Source: Chromatiaceae bacterium (GTDB lineage Bacteria; Pseudomonadota; Gammaproteobacteria; Chromatiales; Chromatiaceae). Taken from it: 64,000 nucleotides of DNA. Below the pieces are notes generated by a model. That model searched no databases. It saw only the letters and a program-made list of their open reading frames with translations, and was not told the DNA's origin. Shown piece by piece: positions 1 to 8,040 of this stretch (its first letter is position 1; every line of letters starts with the position of its first letter). The stretch is from the NCBI GenBank assembly GCA_024235315.1, contig JACKMP010000002.1, positions 310,001 to 374,000 on the forward strand, in the 5' to 3' direction. A program made the translations under genes and the position numbers.

Positions 1-260
1 TCTCTAATACACCAGGGTGCCCGGCCTTGACTTTTGTCGTATCGGCCTCCCGCATCGGGTTGATGCAGATCAAAACAAGCGGCAATTGAGCGGCCGGCAA
101 TTCGTTCCTTTCTATATCTTCGGCGGAAAAAAGGTTCGGCGGCGCAGGGGCCAGGCACCATTCCGGGCCACTGACGTTCGCCCATACATCGGCATGTGTT
201 GCGAAACGACAAGTGCCGGGGCGGTCCCACCCGGCCACCTCCACCAGGGAGAAACCTGTC
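1..260. other. Leader region with no convincing gene
   Basis: I see no gene with a credible product in this stretch. Open frames here are out-of-frame extensions of the following cytochrome gene. It should hold the promoter and 5' leader of the octaheme cytochrome; no clear -35/-10 pair stands out. The last part holds an AGGGAG ribosome binding site near 247. Confidence 0.5.
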
Positions 261-1751
261 ATGAGCCATCGGATGTCCGCGGCCGACAGCTGTCTGGGTC
301 GCCCACTTTGGGTGCTCGCCCTGCTGCTCGCTATCGGTGCTGTACATGCCGCACAACCGGCCGGCGTGCCGGGCAGGGACTGGGGCGACCCCGCGGGTGA
401 AGAATGTGTCGAATGCCACCGGACCGAGAACCCCGGCCTGACCCAGGAATGGAACCACAGTCAACACGGACAGGCGGGCGTCAACTGTCTCGATTGCCAC
501 AAGGCGGAGAAAGGCGACAAAGACGCCTTCGTACACAAGAAACAGCTTATTTCCATTATCGTCTCGCCGAAGGACTGCGCGCGTTGCCACCGGCAGGAAT
601 TCGACGAGATGGACGGTTCGCATCATTCCAAGGCGGGACAGATTCTGGCGTCGCTGGATAACCTGCTGGGTGAGGTGGTCGGCGGCCCGGCGGCGGTGAA
701 CGCCGGCTGCCGGCAATGCCACGGAGGCAAGGTCGAGATTGGCAAGGATGGCAGACCCAGCCTCGAGACCTGGCCGAACACCGGCATCGGGCGCATCAAC
801 CCGGACGGCTCCGCCGGTTCCTGCACCGCCTGTCACGGTCGTCACCGCTTCTCCAAGGCCCAGGCACGCACGCCAGACACCTGCGGCAAATGCCATGTGG
901 GTCCCGACCATCCGCAGATCGAGGTCTACAACGAATCCAAACACGGCATCATCTACCGCGCCAACGTGGACGATATGAATCTCGGATCCGACAAGTGGGT
1001 CGCCGGCGTCGACTATTCCGCAGCACCGACCTGCGCCACCTGCCACATGAGCCGCGGTGGCGATCAGCCGAAGACACACAACGTCGGCGAGCGCATCTCG
1101 TGGACCCTGCGCCCACCGATCTCTAAGAAGATCAACCTGGTCAAACTGGAAAACGGTGACGAGTTCGATGTCGAGGAAGGTGGCGAGGTCCCACAGGCGG
1201 GCGATGCCGCCAGGGGCTCCAGGGTGGTTCAGGTACTGACCTGGAAAGACCGCCGCGACAAGATGGCCGACGTATGTGCCGCCTGTCACGGCAAGGGCAT
1301 GATCGAAGGTCACTACAAACAGTTCGACGACGTGGTGGAGCTGTACAACGAGAAATTCGCCAAACCGATCGCGGCCGTCATGGCTGAACTCAAAAGCGCC
1401 GGCTACACCACCCCCGACCCGTTTGACGAAAAGATCGAATGGACCTGGTGGGAGATCTGGCATCACGAGGGTCGACGTGCGCGCCATGGCGCCTCGATGA
1501 ACGGTCCCGACTATACCTGGTGGCACGGGCTGTATGAGGTCGCGAAGCACACCTACTTCCAATGGATCCCTGAACTGAAAGAGGTCGTGCTTCGGAAGGA
1601 CGGCAACGAGCTGTTCGCCGACGCGATGCTCGAGAAGTACTTCAGGCCAATCGATGGCCACAGCTGGTACTTCGAAGGCATGAACAAAGACCAGATAGAC
1701 AAGGTCCGCAAAGGCTTCGAAGAACGCTACGGCAAGGGCTCGCTGAAATAA
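261..1751 (+). CDS. Octaheme c-type cytochrome, hydroxylamine oxidoreductase (HAO) family
   Basis: The 496-residue protein has an N-terminal hydrophobic signal segment (about residues 14-31) and exactly eight CxxCH heme-binding motifs between residues 49 and about 343 (CVECH, CLDCH, CARCH, CRQCH, CTACH, CGKCH, CATCH, CAACH). Eight hemes followed by a long heme-free helical C-terminus rich in Trp, His and Tyr (motif around GPDYTWWHG) is the layout of the HAO family, which oxidises hydroxylamine or, in reductive forms, reduces nitrite or hydroxylamine in the periplasm. I chose the ATG at 261 because AGGGAG lies just upstream and the signal peptide then starts cleanly; an in-frame upstream start at 213 lacks these. 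Whether the Tyr that crosslinks the P460 heme is present needs an alignment, so the direction of catalysis is open. A TPR gene follows 20 bases downstream. Confidence 0.85.
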   Translation: MSHRMSAADSCLGRPLWVLALLLAIGAVHAAQPAGVPGRDWGDPAGEECVECHRTENPGLTQEWNHSQHGQAGVNCLDCHKAEKGDKDAFVHKKQLISIIVSPKDCARCHRQEFDEMDGSHHSKAGQILASLDNLLGEVVGGPAAVNAGCRQCHGGKVEIGKDGRPSLETWPNTGIGRINPDGSAGSCTACHGRHRFSKAQARTPDTCGKCHVGPDHPQIEVYNESKHGIIYRANVDDMNLGSDKWVAGVDYSAAPTCATCHMSRGGDQPKTHNVGERISWTLRPPISKKINLVKLENGDEFDVEEGGEVPQAGDAARGSRVVQVLTWKDRRDKMADVCAACHGKGMIEGHYKQFDDVVELYNEKFAKPIAAVMAELKSAGYTTPDPFDEKIEWTWWEIWHHEGRRARHGASMNGPDYTWWHGLYEVAKHTYFQWIPELKEVVLRKDGNELFADAMLEKYFRPIDGHSWYFEGMNKDQIDKVRKGFEERYGKGSLK

Positions 1752-1771
1752 CCTGCATAGGAGACCGTCGG

Positions 1772-2224
1772 ATGCGACATCTCATCGTCCTGATCATCTG
1801 CGCACTCACCATCGTGCTCGGCCTGGCCAACCTTGCGTTCGCCCGGTCCGGATCCACGTTGAGCACCGGCCAGGCACTGGCGGACGCCGGCGATATCAAG
1901 GGCGCGATGCGGGTATTTGCGGCATTGACCCGCGCGCAGCCCGAGTCGGCCGAGGCGCACGCGCGGCTGGGCGGGATGCAGTTGCTCGACCGGCGCTATG
2001 CAGATGCGGTGCGGAGCTTTCAGCGTGCCGTCAGCCTGGGTGACAACGGCACCCGTTCGTTCCTCGGCATGGGCATGGCCTACCTGCACATGGGGCAGAT
2101 GCGAGCAGCGCGTGCTGCGTTCATCGAGGCCAAGGCACGCGGGACCCGACAGCCGGCGCAGGTGGATGAGGTCATCGCATGGATTGACGCGCGCGACGGC
2201 GTGCCGGCTGTCCCACAACGCTGA
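1772..2224 (+). CDS. Exported or membrane-anchored TPR protein beside the octaheme cytochrome
   Basis: A 150-residue protein starting with a hydrophobic segment (about residues 3-23, ending near ALTIVLGLANLAFA) that looks like a signal peptide or anchor. The rest is made of tetratricopeptide-like helix pairs: GDIKGAMRVFAALTRAQPES followed by a second unit with YADAVRSFQRAV and a third around MGQMRAARAAFIEAKA. TPRs mediate protein contacts. It starts 20 bases after the cytochrome stop with a GGAGA ribosome binding site, so the two are probably cotranscribed. An accessory role in maturation or docking of the cytochrome is inference. No enzymatic motif is seen. Confidence 0.6.
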   Translation: MRHLIVLIICALTIVLGLANLAFARSGSTLSTGQALADAGDIKGAMRVFAALTRAQPESAEAHARLGGMQLLDRRYADAVRSFQRAVSLGDNGTRSFLGMGMAYLHMGQMRAARAAFIEAKARGTRQPAQVDEVIAWIDARDGVPAVPQR

Positions 2225-2249
2225 GACCCACTCGGGCGGTAGGGCGGCC

Positions 2250-3134
2250 TCAATGCCTGGCACGCGTCAGCGCCAGCGTTGACTCCGTCGAGCGGTCCGA
2301 GCGCACTACGGTACCGAGCAGGGTCTGCCGGTCATCCGAAAGTCTCATGCGATAGCGGTAGCTGAAAGGCTCCTTGTCGAACACGAGCTTGAGCTCGACG
2401 GCAAGCCCATCCCCATCGATCGTGCCGGGACCGCGTTTCCACACCTGCTGCGATTCGTAGTGGGTCTCTTCCACCCACAACCCTTCTCCCTGCGTGTCCT
2501 GGCGCACCGTCCAGTAGCTGCCGTTCGGCATGTACCAAAGGCCGCCGTAGTGTTCGACATTGATTGCGGGATCGCGCAGGCACCAGGCCGTGATCGCGAT
2601 CACCAGCACGGCCATCACACCGATCAGCGGCGCGAACCAGCGTGGCACCCGGGTGGTCGCCATGTTACCGATGCCCGCCCGCTGCAACGCGTGGGCCAGG
2701 CGCGCCATGTCGTATTCCCAACGGCTGTCTGACAGCTCTATCGCCTGCAGCCGCGTCAACGCCTGCAGCGTCGGCGGCAGGTCCTGCGCCTGCGGCATCT
2801 GCGCGCCTTCGACCAGCACCGGGATCACGGTCAGTTCCGGCTTTGCCAGCGCCATCTCCACTTCACGGCGTACGTGGTCTCCAGGGTCGTCCAGGCGCCG
2901 TCCACCATCCGCCGCCCGCACGTCCAGCCAGGTGTCTCCAATCAGGACGATACTCACGCGCGCGGCCGTGATGGCCGTCTGCAGTGCGCCGACGAAATCC
3001 GCACCTGCAGCGATTGCGTCGATATCACGAAACACCGCGTCGTAACCGAGGCGCCGCTTCAGATCGTCGCAGATGCGGCCCGCGTGACCGGCGGTGTCCG
3101 CGCGCCTGTAGCTGAGAAACACGGCGTAATCCAT
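2250..3134 (-). CDS. TIR-domain protein with one transmembrane helix and a C-terminal extracytoplasmic domain
   Basis: Residues 1 to about 150 match the bacterial TIR (TIR_2) pattern: an opening beta strand with FLSYRRAD, then FRDID, IVLIGDTWL, a helix with RREVEMAL carrying a candidate catalytic Glu, and VIPVLVEGA with MPQAQDLP. TIR domains of this group are often NAD-cleaving enzymes or signalling adaptors. A single hydrophobic helix follows (about residues 168-189, VMAVLVIAITAW). The last 100 residues look beta-rich (GLWYMPNGSYWTV...) and would lie outside the membrane; I do not recognise the fold. The ATG at 3134 has a strong AGGAGG site seven bases upstream. The gene is monocistronic between the TPR gene and orn, with no recognisable defence partner. 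Confidence 0.75.
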   Translation of the reverse strand: MDYAVFLSYRRADTAGHAGRICDDLKRRLGYDAVFRDIDAIAAGADFVGALQTAITAARVSIVLIGDTWLDVRAADGGRRLDDPGDHVRREVEMALAKPELTVIPVLVEGAQMPQAQDLPPTLQALTRLQAIELSDSRWEYDMARLAHALQRAGIGNMATTRVPRWFAPLIGVMAVLVIAITAWCLRDPAINVEHYGGLWYMPNGSYWTVRQDTQGEGLWVEETHYESQQVWKRGPGTIDGDGLAVELKLVFDKEPFSYRYRMRLSDDRQTLLGTVVRSDRSTESTLALTRARH

Positions 3135-3177
3135 CCCCGACCTCCTGGTGCAGCGCGTTCCGCTATCGTGTGACGAT

Positions 3178-3723
3178 TCAGATCTTCAGGAAATGTTCGC
3201 GGTAGTGACGGAGTTCGGCGATCGAGTCGCGAATATCCTGCAGCGCGAGATGTGACGAATCCTTGCTGAATCCCTTGTACACCTCAGGCGCCCAGCGCCG
3301 CGCCAGTTCCTTTAGGCTGGAAACATCCAGGTTGCGATAGTGGAAGAAGTCTTCGAGTGTCGGCATCAGGCGCGCCAGGAAGCGCCGATCCTGGCAAATC
3401 GAATTGCCGCACATCGGCGATGCACCCTTGCCCACCCAGGTCTCGAGAAACGCCAGGGTCTCGCGTTCGGCCATGGCCGCATCGGCCTGACTCTGGCGCA
3501 CGCGTTCGGTCAATCCTGAATTGCCGTGCTGCCGGGTGTTCCATTCGTCCATCGCGCCGAGCACCGCATCGCTTTGGTGGATGGCAAGCACAGGCCCTTC
3601 GGCAAGCTCGTTGAGGTCCGAGTCGGTAATCACGGTGGCGATCTCAATGATCCGGTCGTTCTGCGGGTCGAGCCCGGTCATTTCAAGATCGATCCAGATC
3701 AGGTTGTTCTCAGAAACCGCCAT
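3178..3723 (-). CDS. orn: Oligoribonuclease (DEDDh 3'-5' exoribonuclease)
   Basis: A 181-residue member of the DEDDh exonuclease family. It degrades short RNA oligonucleotides, including the dinucleotides left by RNA decay and pGpG from cyclic-di-GMP turnover, in the cytoplasm. The N-terminus carries IWIDLEMTGLD with the first Asp and Glu of the active site; MCGNSICQDRRFL and the C-terminal HLALQDIRDSI supply the later His and Asp. Length matches the family. I prefer ATG 3723 because GAGGAG stands eight bases upstream; a GTG at 3732 is in frame. It is divergent from the M48 protease gene. Confidence 0.95.
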   Translation of the reverse strand: MAVSENNLIWIDLEMTGLDPQNDRIIEIATVITDSDLNELAEGPVLAIHQSDAVLGAMDEWNTRQHGNSGLTERVRQSQADAAMAERETLAFLETWVGKGASPMCGNSICQDRRFLARLMPTLEDFFHYRNLDVSSLKELARRWAPEVYKGFSKDSSHLALQDIRDSIAELRHYREHFLKI

Positions 3724-3872
3724 CGGCGCCACTCCTCGTGCTGCAACAGTTGATCGGTGGAGTTTAGCGGTATTGGCGGGTATCGGGCATCGCGGTCGCC
3801 ATGCGCCCCGACAACCCTGCCAAGGCTGGCAGATAACCCCTGCGCACCACCGGCTGTCGTAGAATCGGCGCC

Positions 3873-5120
3873 ATGAGTACCTTCACCACGATATTCCTGT
3901 TCGCCGTCATTGCCGGTCTCGCGCTGCAGCTGTGGCTGGCGGCGCGCCAGGCCGCGCACATCATCAGCCACGCGGACACCGTGCCGGCGGCGTTCGCGGC
4001 AGGCATTTCGCTCGAACAACACCAGACGGCGGCGCGTTACAGCATTGCCCGCCTGGGCATCGAGCGCTGGGACCTGGTGCTGGGCAGCGCGGTGCTGCTC
4101 GGCTGGACCGTCGCAGGCGGCATCGGATGGCTGGATGATGCGATCGCCTCGATCGGCCTGGGCACGCTGTGGCACGGCGTGGCTCTGGTCATCGCGGTAG
4201 TGCTTGTCGGCACGATTATCGATCTGCCGCTGTCGATCTGGCGTACCTTCGGGGTCGAGGCCAGGTTCGGCTTCAACCGCACCACCCCGGGCGGATTCGC
4301 CAAGGACCGCCTGCTGGGCCTGGTGCTGGGTCTGATTCTGGGCGTGCCCCTGGTTGCCGCGATCCTGTGGCTGATGGCGCGGGCCGGGCAGCTCTGGTGG
4401 TTGTGGGCGTGGCTGCTGTGGATGACATTTTCGCTGTTCATCACCTGGGCATACCCTATCTGGATCGCGCCGCTGTTCAACAGGTTCAAGAGCCTGGACG
4501 ATGCCGCGCTGCGCGCGCGGCTCGAACGTCTGCTGCAACGTTGTGGCTTCACCAGCAACGGAATGTACGTGATGGACGGTTCGCGACGCTCGGCACACGG
4601 CAATGCCTATTTCACCGGGTTCGGCGCGAACAAGCGCATCGTATTCTTCGATACCCTGCTCGACGGCCTCGAGGCCGATGAGGTGGAGGCCGTGCTGGCC
4701 CACGAGCTTGGCCACTTCAAACGTCGCCACGTGGTGAAGATGCTGGCGATCTCGGCGCTGATGTCGCTTCTGGGACTGGCGCTGCTCGGATGGCTGGCGG
4801 GGCAGCAGTGGTTCTATGCCGGCCTGGGTGTCACCCGACCGGGCGATGCGGCCGCACTGGTATTGTTCATGCTGGTGGCGCCTGTGTTCTCCCTGTTCGC
4901 CAATCCGCTGCTTGCATGGCTGTCGCGCCGCCACGAATTCGAGGCAGACGACTTTGCCGCAGCACAGACCGACCCGAGGCACCTGATCAGCGGCCTGGTC
5001 AAGATGTACCGTGACAATGCAAGTACGCTGACGCCCGATCCTTTGTACTCTGCGTTTCACCACAGCCACCCGCCGGCACCTGTGCGCATCGCCAACCTGT
5101 CATCTAAAATCCCGGCGTAA
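3873..5120 (+). CDS. M48-family zinc metallopeptidase, Ste24/CAAX-protease-1-like
   Basis: A 415-residue polytopic membrane protein. Residues 277-281 are HELGH inside VLAHELGHFKRR, the zinc site of M48 peptidases; the downstream HEFEADDFA supplies the third zinc ligand. Hydrophobic helices occur near the N-terminus, at about 60-110, 145-200 and on both sides of the catalytic motif, as in Ste24 and its bacterial homologues. In bacteria these integral membrane proteases act in membrane protein quality control, since CAAX prenylation is absent; the substrate here is unknown. It stands 149 bases from divergent orn and 20 bases ahead of a small cytochrome, so it may share a transcript with it. Confidence 0.9.
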   Translation: MSTFTTIFLFAVIAGLALQLWLAARQAAHIISHADTVPAAFAAGISLEQHQTAARYSIARLGIERWDLVLGSAVLLGWTVAGGIGWLDDAIASIGLGTLWHGVALVIAVVLVGTIIDLPLSIWRTFGVEARFGFNRTTPGGFAKDRLLGLVLGLILGVPLVAAILWLMARAGQLWWLWAWLLWMTFSLFITWAYPIWIAPLFNRFKSLDDAALRARLERLLQRCGFTSNGMYVMDGSRRSAHGNAYFTGFGANKRIVFFDTLLDGLEADEVEAVLAHELGHFKRRHVVKMLAISALMSLLGLALLGWLAGQQWFYAGLGVTRPGDAAALVLFMLVAPVFSLFANPLLAWLSRRHEFEADDFAAAQTDPRHLISGLVKMYRDNASTLTPDPLYSAFHHSHPPAPVRIANLSSKIPA

Positions 5121-5140
5121 ATCACACAGGAGTGATCCCG

Positions 5141-5422
5141 ATGTCTATGGTTATCCGTTCCACTCTCACCGCCGCCCTGCTCGGTCTCATCGCGACCGCG
5201 GTACAGGCGGAGTTCGCTCCCGGTCCCTACCATGACGCGCAGTGCATGCGTTGCCATGACACCACGGTGTATACGCGCGAGGACCGGCGCGTACGGAGCT
5301 ATCCGGCGCTCGAGGCGCAGGTCGCGCGGTGCGACGCCAACCTCGCGACCAAGCTGTTCCCGGACGACCTCTCACTGCTGGTTGAACATCTCAATACCAA
5401 GTACTACAGGTTCACCAAGTAA
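5141..5422 (+). CDS. Small periplasmic monoheme c-type cytochrome-like protein
   Basis: A 93-residue protein with a signal peptide (about residues 1-24, cleavage near AVQA) and a single CMRCH heme motif close to the mature N-terminus. The only other Cys (in ARCDAN) could pair or be free. Size and layout resemble single-heme cytochromes of the green c-type class, with the second half predicted helical (FPDDLSLLVEHLN). I chose ATG 5141 because AGGAG ends eight bases upstream; an in-frame GTG at 5132 overlaps this site. It sits between the M48 protease and rsgA, five bases from rsgA. No redox partner is obvious next to it. Confidence 0.7.
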   Translation: MSMVIRSTLTAALLGLIATAVQAEFAPGPYHDAQCMRCHDTTVYTREDRRVRSYPALEAQVARCDANLATKLFPDDLSLLVEHLNTKYYRFTK

Positions 5423-5427
5423 CACGC

Positions 5428-6435
5428 ATGGCGCGCCGCAGGCTCAATGACCAGCAGAAGGCGCGCATCGCGGGTATTCAGGAGAAACGGCGACAGGATG
5501 CCGCCGCGCGGGCCGAGAGCGCACTGTCGACGGCTGGCGACGCGCAGCAACAGAATGGACGCGTGGTGGTGAGGCATGGCCGCAACCTGCTGATCCGCGA
5601 CACCCGGGGCAACACGGTGCATGCAATGTTCCGGGCCAACCTCGGCGACGTGGTGTGTGGTGACAACGTGGTGTGGCAGCCGACCGCCAATGGCGAAGGC
5701 GTGGTGGTTGCGGTGCAGCCGCGTCACACGGCACTTTCCCGGCCGGGCTTCGGCGGCCAGGAAAAAACCATTGCCGCAAACATCACCCAACTTGTCGTGG
5801 TCCTCGCCTCGCAGCCAGAGCCGACCGGCTACCTCCTCGACCAGTACCTGGTCGCCGCCGAACGCATCCAGGTCGGCGGTCTGGTATGCCTGAACAAGGC
5901 CGACCTGCTCGACGACGCCGGGCGTACGCGTTTCCGAGCGGCGTTCAGTCACTACGAGGCGATCGGCTATCCGGTGATCGAGATCAGCGCCAAGACAGAG
6001 CATGGCCTGGACCCGCTGCTGCAGAGGCTGCGCGGTCACACCAGCATCCTGGTCGGCCAGTCTGGCGTCGGCAAGTCATCACTGATAAACGCACTGATCC
6101 CGCGGCAGGATATTGCCGAGGGCAGGCTGTCCGATGCCACCGGGCTGGGCCGCCACACGACCTCGGCCGCCACGCTTTATCCACTGGACAGCGGCGGTGA
6201 GCTGATCGATTCACCGGGCGTGCGCAGCTTTCGTCTGAGTCAGCTCGACCGCCGCGAGCTGGAACGCGGCTTCCGCGAATTCCTGCCTTACCTCGGCCAA
6301 TGCCGTTTTCACAACTGTGCCCACCTGGCCGAACCTGACTGCGCAATCCTTGCTGCCGCCGCGGCCGGCAAGATCCATCGTGCGCGCCTCGAAAGCTACC
6401 AGCACATGGCGGTCGAACTGACGGCCGGCGCCTGA
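5428..6435 (+). CDS. rsgA: Ribosome biogenesis GTPase RsgA (circularly permuted)
   Basis: A 335-residue GTPase that acts in late maturation of the 30S subunit. It shows the permuted motif order of the family: an OB-fold N-terminus (about 45-115), NKAD (G4), then GQSGVGKSSL near residue 210 (G1/Walker A), DATGLGRHTT (G2) and DSPG (G3), and a C-terminal zinc-binding segment with CRFHNCAHLAEPDC. The start at 5428 lies five bases after the small cytochrome stop. An 8-bp GC-rich hairpin spans its stop codon. Confidence 0.96.
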   Translation: MARRRLNDQQKARIAGIQEKRRQDAAARAESALSTAGDAQQQNGRVVVRHGRNLLIRDTRGNTVHAMFRANLGDVVCGDNVVWQPTANGEGVVVAVQPRHTALSRPGFGGQEKTIAANITQLVVVLASQPEPTGYLLDQYLVAAERIQVGGLVCLNKADLLDDAGRTRFRAAFSHYEAIGYPVIEISAKTEHGLDPLLQRLRGHTSILVGQSGVGKSSLINALIPRQDIAEGRLSDATGLGRHTTSAATLYPLDSGGELIDSPGVRSFRLSQLDRRELERGFREFLPYLGQCRFHNCAHLAEPDCAILAAAAAGKIHRARLESYQHMAVELTAGA

Positions 6436-6443
6436 GCGCCGGC
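6424..6443 (+). terminator. GC-rich hairpin spanning the rsgA stop codon
   Basis: GCCGGCGC and GCGCCGGC form a perfect 8-bp stem with a CTGA loop that contains the rsgA stop. A short pyrimidine tract (CATCTTTCCC) follows but there is no true T-run. It is a plausible weak terminator or 3' stabiliser. Confidence 0.45.
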
Positions 6444-6606
6444 TGCATCTTTCCCTGCCCCGCAGCCCTCGGCGACCGCGCGCCACCTGCCGAGCCGGGG
6501 AAAGGACTTCCCATTCTGGTACGGAATATGCAGCGACGCGGTCACGCAACAATTTTTTGACACCAGAGCGCAACCGGCGCCACGGCTTCTGAAGATGAGG
6601 GGAAAC

Positions 6607-7794
6607 ATGGCAGAGCACGAACTCGCGCAACGGCTGTCGCTCGGCTTCATTGGCGGCGGCCTGAACTCGGCGGTCGGACAGACGCACTATGCCGCCAGCC
6701 GGATGGACGGCCGCTGGTCGCTGGACGCCGGTGTGTTCAGCCGCGATGCCGACACCAACCGGCAGACGGCGGAGCACTGGCACGTGGCGCCCGACCGGCT
6801 GTACGGCAGCTGGCGCGACCTGCTGCTTGCCGAGCGCTCACGCCTCGACGCCGTGGTGGTGCTGACGCCGACTCCAAATCACTACGAGATCGTCCAGGCC
6901 CTGTTGAAGGCCGGCATACCGATCATCTGCGAAAAGGCACTGGTGTCGAACCTCAACGACGCACGGACCCTGCTCGCCCAATACAATCCGGCCAGAAATT
7001 TCCTCGCCGTCACCTTCAATTACAGCGGCTACCCGATGGTGCGCGAACTGCGCCAGCGCATCCGCACCGGACAGTTCGGCAAGATCCACCAGCTGCATAT
7101 CGAGATGCCGCAGGAGGGCTTCGTGCGCCCACCGGCGATTGCCGGCCGCGCCGCGCCACCACAGAGCTGGCGCCTGAAAGACGACTTCATCCCGACCATC
7201 TGCCTCGACCTCGGCGTCCACCTGCACCACCTCGCGTACTTCCTGTGCGGTGAGGAGCCAGAGACCGTCAACGCCGAGTTCAACACCTATTCGCAATACA
7301 AGGACATCGTCGACAACATCTCGATGTGGCTGGAGTACCCGAGCGGCATGACCTCGAACTTCTGGATGAGCAAGACCGCGGTGGGCCGACGCAACGGCCT
7401 GCGCATCCGCCTGTTCGGCGAACTCGGCAGCGCCGAGTGGTACCAGATGGAGCCCGAGCAGCTCAACATCTCCACCGTCGACGGCATGCACATGACCATC
7501 GACCGTGGCGGCCAGGCCAGCATCGCCGGCGAGGCGCGCTACAACCGCATGAAGGTGGGCCATCCCTCGGGCTTCATCGAGGCTTTCGCCAACCTGTACA
7601 CAGACTGTGCCGATGCCCTGATCGATTGGCGGCAGAATGGCCGCAGCGCAAACCCCCATGTGTTCGGCATCGAGCATGCGACCAATGGTCTGGCACTGTT
7701 TCACGCTGCCAGGCTGGCCAGCTCGCGGCGCCGCTGGGAGCGCGTGCACTGCACACCCTATCGTGAATCGCTGATCTCGAAACTGAAGCCATGA
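6607..7794 (+). CDS. Gfo/Idh/MocA-family NAD(P)-dependent oxidoreductase
   Basis: A 395-residue protein with an N-terminal Rossmann nucleotide-binding start (LGFIGGGLNSAVGQTH), VVVLTPTPNHYEIV and CEKALVS, where family members usually have an EKP motif; the Pro is replaced by Ala. The C-terminal half is the alpha/beta domain typical of sugar dehydrogenases of this family, with DLGVHLHHL in the active-site region. Such enzymes oxidise or reduce hydroxyls of sugars or nucleotide sugars. ATG 6607 follows GAGGGG at close range; an ATG at 6595 is in frame but has no site. It overlaps the acyl carrier protein gene by four bases, so it begins a four-gene module that probably modifies a sugar or acyl unit of a surface glycan. 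Confidence 0.85.
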   Translation: MAEHELAQRLSLGFIGGGLNSAVGQTHYAASRMDGRWSLDAGVFSRDADTNRQTAEHWHVAPDRLYGSWRDLLLAERSRLDAVVVLTPTPNHYEIVQALLKAGIPIICEKALVSNLNDARTLLAQYNPARNFLAVTFNYSGYPMVRELRQRIRTGQFGKIHQLHIEMPQEGFVRPPAIAGRAAPPQSWRLKDDFIPTICLDLGVHLHHLAYFLCGEEPETVNAEFNTYSQYKDIVDNISMWLEYPSGMTSNFWMSKTAVGRRNGLRIRLFGELGSAEWYQMEPEQLNISTVDGMHMTIDRGGQASIAGEARYNRMKVGHPSGFIEAFANLYTDCADALIDWRQNGRSANPHVFGIEHATNGLALFHAARLASSRRRWERVHCTPYRESLISKLKP

Positions 7795-8039
7795 ACAACA
7801 CCATAGAAGATTTCATCGTCCACCACATTGCCGAAAAACGTGGCATCTCCGCCGATGATATACAGCGCGATGCCGACCTGTTCGACAGCGGTTATGTCGA
7901 TTCGCTCGGCGTGTTCAACATGATGATGTCGCTCGAAGACGAGTTCGGCATCCGCTTCATCGAAGACGACCTGATCAATCCTGGTATCAGCACCGTGTGC
8001 GGTCTGGCAGCGATCATCGCTGGCAAGCGGAGCCACTGA
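7791..8039 (+). CDS. Acyl carrier protein
   Basis: An 82-residue acyl carrier protein. The phosphopantetheine attachment Ser is residue 38 in GYVDSLGVF (DSL motif), followed by the typical acidic helix (MMSLEDEFGIRF). It carries an acyl group as a thioester for a dedicated pathway rather than bulk fatty acid synthesis, as shown by its context: ATGA overlap with the upstream dehydrogenase and one base ahead of an acetyltransferase, with an AMP-forming ligase as last gene of the module. The ligase may load this carrier; that is inference. Confidence 0.92.
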   Translation: MNNTIEDFIVHHIAEKRGISADDIQRDADLFDSGYVDSLGVFNMMMSLEDEFGIRFIEDDLINPGISTVCGLAAIIAGKRSH

Positions 8040-8040
8040 G

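Noticed and set aside
3699..5069. 456-codon minus-strand open frame
   Set aside because: It is antisense to the M48 protease, has a Gln/Arg-rich composition typical of a GC-rich shadow and no ribosome binding site.
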